From CAYGZC01 sp964354225 (GTDB lineage: Bacteria; Bacteroidota; Ignavibacteria; UBA10030; SZUA-254): a DNA stretch of 7,931 nt. A program made the translations under genes and the position numbers. The notes below the pieces were generated by a model. It made no database searches. It was given only the letters and a program-made list of their open reading frames with translations, and was not told where the DNA came from. The stretch covers positions 1 to 7,931 of the forward strand of contig CAYGZC010000051.1 of the NCBI GenBank assembly GCA_964354225.1. The letters run 5' to 3'. Below are positions 1-5,345 of this stretch, piece by piece (the stretch's first letter is position 1; every line of letters starts with the position of its first letter).

Positions 1-2
1 CA

Positions 3-596
3 GACGGGAAACTACGAGCTTCCCAATACGATGTTCCACCGTTAGGACCTGCAAATATGTTTGATGTCCGCTTTGCTACCCAAAGGTATGCTGAATTGTT
101 GCCTGAAAAGTTAGAAGTGGTGAAAAATTATCCGATTATGATTCAGGCGAATTCTTATCCGCTTACAATAAGCTGGAAAGTTAAGGCGAATAGTACTCAA
201 TTATATTCTCTCAAGAATAATGCCTCGCCAAATCAGTCGCTATCGGGTGAAGGGAAGATCACAATCGATCAACCGGTTAAGTCATTAAGTTTGATCGCTG
301 CGAGTCGTGAAATTCCCACATCATACTCGTTGGGTGCCAATTATCCAAATCCATTCAACCCAACGACCAAATTCGTTGTAGCAGTACCGAAAGCTGCTCA
401 GGTTGAAATTGTGGTTTATGATATTCTCGGCAGGAAGGTCAGAACATTATTGAATGAAGAGACCATCGCCGGTTATCATACAATCGAGTGGAATGGACAA
501 TCGGAGGATGGTGCACAGGTTACAAGTGGTGTGTACTTTGTGCGTATGGTTAGCGAGAAATTCAATGCCGTACGTAAAATTATGATGGTAAAGTAA
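3..596 (+). CDS. C-terminal part of a T9SS-sorted secreted protein (5' end outside window)
   Basis: The reading frame is open back to the first bases of the window, so this is the last 197 residues of a longer gene. The ATG at 57 is an internal methionine: the residues before it (…YDVPPLGPAN) align with FELPPIPPEN in the next gene, directly ahead of the shared FDVR[FY] motif. Partial residues about 9-105 form a beta-rich module preceding the sorting tail. Residues 113-120 are NYPNPFNP (339-362), followed by a type A T9SS sorting domain with VVYDILGRKVRTL, SGVYFVR and a basic KIMMVK end. In this family the tail directs the protein through the outer membrane by T9SS and is normally removed or used for surface attachment. 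The catalytic or binding part lies upstream and cannot be seen, so the function is unknown. A palindromic terminator-like element begins 14 bases after the stop. Confidence 0.9.
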   Translation, partial: DGKLRASQYDVPPLGPANMFDVRFATQRYAELLPEKLEVVKNYPIMIQANSYPLTISWKVKANSTQLYSLKNNASPNQSLSGEGKITIDQPVKSLSLIAASREIPTSYSLGANYPNPFNPTTKFVVAVPKAAQVEIVVYDILGRKVRTLLNEETIAGYHTIEWNGQSEDGAQVTSGVYFVRMVSEKFNAVRKIMMVK

Positions 597-610
597 GCTT
601 ATTGTTATAC

Positions 611-646
611 CATGTCCTTCTCTGCAAGCTTGCAGAGAAGGACATG
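611..646. terminator. perfect 36-bp palindrome, probable transcription terminator
   Basis: The 36 bases are exactly self-complementary around the central AAGCTT (626-631), reading CATGTCCTTCTCTGC outward on each arm. As RNA this gives a 16-bp stem with an AGCU loop. It starts 14 bases after the stop of the upstream gene, where a terminator is expected. The downstream T-tract is weak (ATTGTTACTGT), so it is not a textbook intrinsic terminator. A symmetric hairpin could also act in 3'-end protection or be a dispersed palindromic repeat. It lies before the preferred start of the next gene (704). Confidence 0.65.
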
Positions 647-690
647 ATTGTTACTGTAGCTTCGGCTACTGATTCTTCTAACCTTTTTTG

Positions 691-697
691 GAAAGGA
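691..697 (+). promoter_or_regulatory. ribosome binding site deciding a TTG start
   Basis: GAAAGGA matches seven consecutive bases of the canonical anti-16S-tail complement AGAAAGGAGG. It ends six bases before the TTG at 704. A good site at good spacing, together with the signal peptide that starts there, favours 704 over the upstream TTG at 602 or the ATG at 644, both of which would place the start before or within the 611-646 palindrome. Confidence 0.6.
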
Positions 698-703
698 ATT
701 GCT

Positions 704-3700
704 TTGAGGGATTGCAGGCAATTTGTTGGAAGATTGCTCTTTCCAGTAATCATGGCATTTCTATATCCATCTCCCGCCCATACACAATCTATAGTTATTA
801 ATGAAATTTATAATTCCAGCAGCAATGATGAATGGTTAGAGTTGCTCGTTATACAGGATAGTCTTGACCTGCGAAATTTGGACATTCGGGATTTTTCATC
901 CGATGGAAACCCTCAATTACCGTTAGTGTTTAGCTCCAATTCGCTTTGGAGCTTAGTGCGTAAAGGAAGCATTATTGTAATCGCAACTCCATCAGTTTCA
1001 CTCACAGAAGATACCGATCCGTCAGATTTATTACTCCAGATAAAATCAAATAATGCGTCCTACTTCAGTGGAACAGTTTTTTCAATAGCAGGCTCAAGTG
1101 ATGCAGTTCAGGTTCGAAATGCATCGGATGTTCACATATTCGGTGTTTCATGGGGAAGTGCAAATGCAGCCAGTTTAACATCGCCCAAGGTGCATTTTTC
1201 AACCGGTCCAGCCAGCGGTAATAGCGTATCATTCAATGAAGATTCACTTCCTGAACTTACCTCAACAGCAAATTGGAATACTTCCGCTTTTCCCACAAGA
1301 GGTGCTGGTAATACAATCACAAATTCTACATGGATAACGTCCCTCCAAACTAATCAGACTGGAGATGGATCGGGTACAGCCGTGGTTGATCCTGATACGA
1401 TGACCCATGGAGAGACTTCTACCTTAGCGATAACTTATGGACGTGATACATCATTTACTATCACGGATATACGTATAATAATTCCACCTGCATTCAGCTG
1501 GTCACATTCAACAAGTGATATTAGTTTCAGCGACATGACCGCGACCAAGTCGGTTATCAGCGATACTATCTATCTTACAACACTCACAATGAATGCTGAT
1601 TCAACTGTAATATCGATTTCTTCAGTGATCGCACCGGATAGTACAGCTATTTACCCGATTAAAATTCAAACGAAGGCGCAAATAAATTATTACGACATAG
1701 TACCCGCACCAGATATCGTAGTGTTTGGTCTACCGCAGCCAATCGTTGATGTTAAAGGTAATGATGATTCAGGAATTATTCTTCGCAATGGTGAGCTTAT
1801 TACCTGCAGCGGTATTGTCGCTGCTGCAAATGAATTTGGAGGTCCATCATACATCCAAGATAACAGTGGCGGCGTAGCAATATATGGAAGCTCTTTTTCA
1901 GCATCAGCAAACATTGGAGATGAGGTGATTGTTTCAGGAAACGTCTCACAATATTATGGTTTATGTGAACTAACAGCCCCCCAATTACATCAAATCGTCA
2001 GCAGCGGGAATATCGTTACACCAATGATTTTAATAACTTCACAAATTAAAAACGACGGTCTGGGAGGCGTGGAAAATTATGAGGGATTATTGGTAAGAAT
2101 CAATTCAGTGACAGTTCGGGATACATTCAATAATCCTATTCCAACTTGGTCTGTGTCTGGCTCAGGCACAAATTACCGTTTAATTGATGCTTCGGGATAT
2201 ATTGATATTCGCGTAGACAACAATGTGAATTTTGCAAACACACCTGCACCGCAGGGTTTGTTTGATGTTATTGGAGTGGTGAGCCAATTTAAAACATCGG
2301 CTCCGTTCATTGGTGGGTACCAACTTATGCCGCGATCGAGTGCAGACATTTTGACTACCGGACCTCTTTTTGCAACTTTGCCGATTGAAAGCAATATCAC
2401 GTCAACCTCTCTTCGGATATTCTGGGAGACCGTAAATAGTGGTACATCCCGTTTGAGATATGGAACAACGACTTCCTACGAGCTTGGTGTTCTATCACCC
2501 GATGATATCCTCAGGATATCACATTCTATCGATGTGAATAATCTACAGCCGGCAACAATTTACCATATTCAAGCTTATTCAGCTGCAGGTGGTGATACCA
2601 GCACAGCAAGTGATTTAATTGTTAGCACAAGCTCACCATCATCAACAACTGGGCAAGTTCATGTATATTTCAATAAGAGTATAGATGCCTCTGTTTCTGC
2701 GGGTGAGATTGCACTTGCTAATCAAGATTTAGTAAGCCGACTTGTTCAGAGAATAAATAATGCCAGCCACTCGATAGATGCAGCTATTTATAGTCTCAGC
2801 GGTACAGCCGGTGCATCGGTTGCGACGGCACTTGTAGCAGCGAAAAATCGAGGAGCCAAAGTACGAGTGATCGGCGAGTATGATAATCGAGCCACAGCTC
2901 CGTGGACTACACTCGCTAATAATGGTATTCCGGTTATCTTTGATTTTTATGGATCAAACGATGGCAAAGGATATCAACACAATAAATATTTTATTGTTGA
3001 TTACCGGGGAGGTACACCCGCTAGTGTTTGGGTATGGACTGGCTCATGTAATCTGACTGATCCGGGTACGAATAATGACCGACAAAATGCTATCGAGATT
3101 CAAGACGTTGCATTAGCTGGTGCATACACAGCAGAATTTAACGAAATGTGGGGAAGCAGTACCGATATTCCAAATTCAAGCTCTTCCCGTTTCGGTTCAC
3201 GAAAAATCGATAATACACCGCACAATTTCAACGTGAGCGGTATTCCTGTGAATCTTTATTTTAGCCCTTCAGATCATCCAACGATGCACATTGCTGCCAC
3301 ACTTGCAAGGGCACAGCACTCCATTTCTTCATGTATGCTTACATTAACACGCAAAGACCTTGCTGATACAATGATTTCTTCGAAAGATTCCGGAGAAAAA
3401 GTTCGGATCATTTTAGATAATAACACAGATGCGAATAGTCAATATTCATATTTGCTTTCTCACGGTGTCGATATTCATTTAAAAGGCGGTACCGGATTGC
3501 TGCATCATAAATATGCAGTGATTGATGGAGAGCTATTGAGTGGCTCGCAGTATCTGATAACCGGTTCCCATAATTGGACCAATAGTGCAGAGAACAGTAA
3601 TGATGAAAATACACTCGTTATCCAGAGCAATAGCATTTCGAATCTTTACTTACAGGAATTTACCGCAAGATATTATGAAGCCGGAGGCACAGATTCAATA

Positions 3701-5161
3701 CATCTATCAGCATATCCACTATTTGCAGTCAGCCCCGAGATATTGGATTTTGGCTCTACTAATAGCTTTACATCCAAAACGGAAAGTGTTATCGTTAGTA
3801 ATCATGGAAGTGCATCTTTAATAATCTCAAGTGTATACTCTTCGAATCCGCATTTTACATGCTCACCTTCAAGTGTAGTGATAATTCCATCCTCGAATCA
3901 AAAGTTCGATATAACGTTCCATGCACCGCTCTCAGGACATGAATTTGGCAATATTATTTTTTTACATAATGCTCAAAGCAGTCCAGATACTATTGAAGTG
4001 GTCGGGGATGTAATCTATTCGGCAATCACAGATTCAGTATGTGTCAATGAAGGATGGAATATGATTTCCGTTCCTGTTATTTCCGATGAAACGATTAAGG
4101 ACTCTCTTTTTCCGACAACAATCTCACAAGCGTTCGCATACGAAGGAAGTTATGTTGTCAAAGACACCCTCGAATTTGGGAAAGGGTTTTGGTTAAAATT
4201 TCCCGCCGATGAAACAACACTTGTGCGCGGAATGGGAATTGAGCTTGATACAATAGATGTCTTGCCATCGTGGAATTTAATTGGAACGATATCAGGATCG
4301 GTTCCTATTAATTCAATCATCCAGATACCAGAGGATATTGTCCGCTCTCCATATTTTGGATACGCTGGTTCTTATCATTCTGTTGACACTTTAAACCCTT
4401 CGAATGCATATTGGGTCAAAGTCGATCAACCCGGTAAACTTGTTCTTTCAACAAATTTTATAAATATACGAAAGGCAAAGTCAACATTTTCTCTCGATCA
4501 ATTTAATAGTTTTACGTTTACAAACGCTACAGGAAAAACACAAACGCTTTATATCGGAACGATACCATCTGATGGCGATTCCTTGAATTTTTTTGAATTA
4601 CCCCCAATTCCGCCAGAAAATGCGTTTGATGTAAGGTACGGTTCGGGCAAATTTGTCGAGTTTTATGCAAATGACCTGCCAAAACCTGCGTATTTTCCTA
4701 TAAAAATAAAATCTGATGATTTTCCTATTTTTTTTGTTTGGAGTCTTGACAGTAATCAAATAAATTCTTATACTTTAGAGGGTAAGACCTATAATGGTAC
4801 CACCACTTTTAGGGTAAAGGATAACGGTCGAGTAATACTTGACGAGGAAGTCTCTCGAGGATTAACTCTGAAGGTTTTACGCGAACAAACTTTACCAAAA
4901 GAGTTTTTATTAGATCAAAATTATCCTAATCCACTTAATCCAATAACAAAAATTAGTTATGAATTACCGAGCAAAATCTTCGTTAGGATTGTTGTTTATG
5001 ATTTGCTCGGAAGAGAAATTTACGTCCTTGTAGCCGAAGAACAGGAAACCGGTTATCATGAAACTTCTTTCTCGGCTGAAAATGTAACAAGTGGTATCTA
5101 TATCTATAGGTTAGTGGCTGGAAAAATTTCACTGACTCGGAAAATGTTGGTGATCAAATAA
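704..5161 (+). CDS. Multidomain secreted protein with two phospholipase-D-like HKD domains and T9SS tail
   Basis: With the TTG start at 704 the product has 1485 residues. Residues 1-28 are a signal peptide (RDCRQFVGR, hydrophobic LLFPVIMAFLY, then PSPAHTQ). Residues about 29-200 resemble a lamin-tail domain (IVINEIYN…DEWLELL). About 213-325 is an unassigned beta region. About 346-548 is OB-fold-like (CSGIVAAANEFGGPSYIQD, then GDEVIVSGNVSQYYG). About 553-645 is FnIII-like. About 651-820 and 850-992 are two PLD-superfamily domains with complete HKD motifs: HNKYFIVD (H759, K761, D766; 2978-3001) with GSCN and E798, and HHKYAVID (H934, K936, D941; 3503-3526) with GSHN and E968. About 1006-1105 is HYDIN/ASPM-like Ig. 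Two half-modules (GWNMISVP, 1117-1166; SWNLIGTI, 1189-1240) follow. The sorting tail has NYPNPLNP at 1406-1413. Paired HKD motifs form one phosphodiesterase active site in this superfamily. OB-fold plus lamin-tail context suggests an extracellular nuclease, but a phospholipase is possible. The 3' end is notably AT-rich. Confidence 0.88.
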   Translation: MRDCRQFVGRLLFPVIMAFLYPSPAHTQSIVINEIYNSSSNDEWLELLVIQDSLDLRNLDIRDFSSDGNPQLPLVFSSNSLWSLVRKGSIIVIATPSVSLTEDTDPSDLLLQIKSNNASYFSGTVFSIAGSSDAVQVRNASDVHIFGVSWGSANAASLTSPKVHFSTGPASGNSVSFNEDSLPELTSTANWNTSAFPTRGAGNTITNSTWITSLQTNQTGDGSGTAVVDPDTMTHGETSTLAITYGRDTSFTITDIRIIIPPAFSWSHSTSDISFSDMTATKSVISDTIYLTTLTMNADSTVISISSVIAPDSTAIYPIKIQTKAQINYYDIVPAPDIVVFGLPQPIVDVKGNDDSGIILRNGELITCSGIVAAANEFGGPSYIQDNSGGVAIYGSSFSASANIGDEVIVSGNVSQYYGLCELTAPQLHQIVSSGNIVTPMILITSQIKNDGLGGVENYEGLLVRINSVTVRDTFNNPIPTWSVSGSGTNYRLIDASGYIDIRVDNNVNFANTPAPQGLFDVIGVVSQFKTSAPFIGGYQLMPRSSADILTTGPLFATLPIESNITSTSLRIFWETVNSGTSRLRYGTTTSYELGVLSPDDILRISHSIDVNNLQPATIYHIQAYSAAGGDTSTASDLIVSTSSPSSTTGQVHVYFNKSIDASVSAGEIALANQDLVSRLVQRINNASHSIDAAIYSLSGTAGASVATALVAAKNRGAKVRVIGEYDNRATAPWTTLANNGIPVIFDFYGSNDGKGYQHNKYFIVDYRGGTPASVWVWTGSCNLTDPGTNNDRQNAIEIQDVALAGAYTAEFNEMWGSSTDIPNSSSSRFGSRKIDNTPHNFNVSGIPVNLYFSPSDHPTMHIAATLARAQHSISSCMLTLTRKDLADTMISSKDSGEKVRIILDNNTDANSQYSYLLSHGVDIHLKGGTGLLHHKYAVIDGELLSGSQYLITGSHNWTNSAENSNDENTLVIQSNSISNLYLQEFTARYYEAGGTDSIHLSAYPLFAVSPEILDFGSTNSFTSKTESVIVSNHGSASLIISSVYSSNPHFTCSPSSVVIIPSSNQKFDITFHAPLSGHEFGNIIFLHNAQSSPDTIEVVGDVIYSAITDSVCVNEGWNMISVPVISDETIKDSLFPTTISQAFAYEGSYVVKDTLEFGKGFWLKFPADETTLVRGMGIELDTIDVLPSWNLIGTISGSVPINSIIQIPEDIVRSPYFGYAGSYHSVDTLNPSNAYWVKVDQPGKLVLSTNFINIRKAKSTFSLDQFNSFTFTNATGKTQTLYIGTIPSDGDSLNFFELPPIPPENAFDVRYGSGKFVEFYANDLPKPAYFPIKIKSDDFPIFFVWSLDSNQINSYTLEGKTYNGTTTFRVKDNGRVILDEEVSRGLTLKVLREQTLPKEFLLDQNYPNPLNPITKISYELPSKIFVRIVVYDLLGREIYVLVAEEQETGYHETSFSAENVTSGIYIYRLVAGKISLTRKMLVIK
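2654..3679 (+). other. tandem PLD-like (HKD) catalytic region within the secreted protein
   Basis: This stretch encodes both HKD domains. Each keeps H-x-K-x4-D, the GS-x-N motif 13-14 residues beyond it and the later acidic residue (NAIEI, DENTLVI), so neither half looks degenerate. The first half also has the expected helix and strand (LVSRLVQRINNASHSIDAAIYSL, cut here for length, then GAKVRVIGEYDN). The second has the parallel LARAQHSISSCMLTL and GEKVRIILDNNTD. Such bilobal proteins use one histidine as the nucleophile and the other as general acid. Substrate cannot be read from the sequence. Confidence 0.85.
4052..4423 (+). repeat. pair of related 'WN.I…DTL…[FY]W.K' half-modules
   Basis: The first half reads GWNMISVP … FAYEGSYVVKDTLEFGKGFWLKF and the second SWNLIGTI … FGYAGSYHSVDTLNPSNAYWVKV (residues 1117-1166 and 1189-1240 of the product). 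The shared order WN-I, F[AG]Y.GSY, DTL, [FY]W.K shows an internal duplication. Such modules precede T9SS tails in many secreted FCB-group proteins. Their function is not known to me; they probably act as a structural spacer or anchor next to the sorting domain. Confidence 0.7.
4892..5158 (+). other. type A T9SS C-terminal sorting domain (variant NYPNPLNP)
   Basis: The last 89 residues of the HKD protein hold NYPNPLNP (4919-4942), then ITKISYELP, VVYDLLGREIYVL, ETGYHETSF, SGIYIYRL and TRKMLVIK. The motif has Leu where both neighbouring proteins have Phe. The order and spacing match the tails of the neighbouring genes, supporting export by the same route. Confidence 0.85.
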
Positions 5162-5236
5162 GACGGTGTGAAAGGTAAAGAGATAAAAATCGGAGAAGGA
5201 TAATTGTATCTATTTCGACGTTTTTAAATTTATGTT

Positions 5237-5283
5237 AGCGATTATCTCTGAAGGTAGTAAAGCGATTATTTTGAAAGTAATTA
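5237..5283 (+). repeat. imperfect 24-base tandem direct repeat
   Basis: Two adjacent copies begin with the identical nine bases AGCGATTAT (5237 and 5261). They continue with related sequence: CTCTGAAGGTAGTAA in the first and TTTGAAAGTAATTA in the second. The position, upstream of the TATAAT at 5282 and of the 801-residue gene, would suit an operator or activator site, though the repeat may be chance in AT-rich DNA. Confidence 0.35.
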
Positions 5284-5289
5284 TAATTA

Positions 5290-5328
5290 ATCTGGTTAAT
5301 GAACAAATATGGAATCATTTCACCAGAT
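5290..5328. promoter_or_regulatory. imperfect inverted repeat in the leader of the 801-residue gene
   Basis: The left arm ATCTGGTTAATGA and the reverse complement of the right arm, ATCTGGTGAAATGA, share ATCTGGT and AATGA. A 12-base spacer separates them. The right arm ends 17 bases before the ATG. As RNA it could fold just ahead of the start codon and affect translation; as DNA it could bind a dimeric regulator. No T-tract follows, so a terminator role is unlikely. Confidence 0.35.
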
Positions 5329-5345
5329 AAAATAACACGAATGAA

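Larger units (their letters stand above)
5162..5345. other. AT-rich intergenic region with direct repeat, dyad and possible promoter
   Basis: The 184 bases between the two large genes hold no open frame worth calling. AGCGATTAT occurs at 5237-5245 and 5261-5269 with similar flanks (CTCTGAAGGTAGTAA and TTTGAAAGTAATTA), a 24-base direct repeat. TATAAT at 5282-5287 could be a -10 element, but no good -35 is seen. ATCTGGTTAATGA (5290-5302) and TCATTTCACCAGAT (5315-5328) form an imperfect dyad. TTTTTAAATTT at 5221-5231 is T-rich but lacks a strong preceding stem. The spacing allows a separate transcription unit for the downstream gene. Confidence 0.45.

Noticed and set aside
57..596. Complete small gene starting at ATG 57
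   Set aside because: The frame is open upstream to base 3 and its upstream residues match the neighbouring protein's module, so the ATG is internal and the gene is truncated by the window edge.
932..953. Hairpin AGCTCCAA / TTGGAGCT with six-base loop
   Set aside because: It lies within the lamin-tail-like coding region, has no T-tract and no gene boundary nearby; an 8-bp stem of this kind can occur by chance.
2654..3679. Intracellular PLD-type defence nuclease
   Set aside because: The protein has a signal peptide and a T9SS tail and its neighbours are also exported, so an intracellular immunity role is unlikely.
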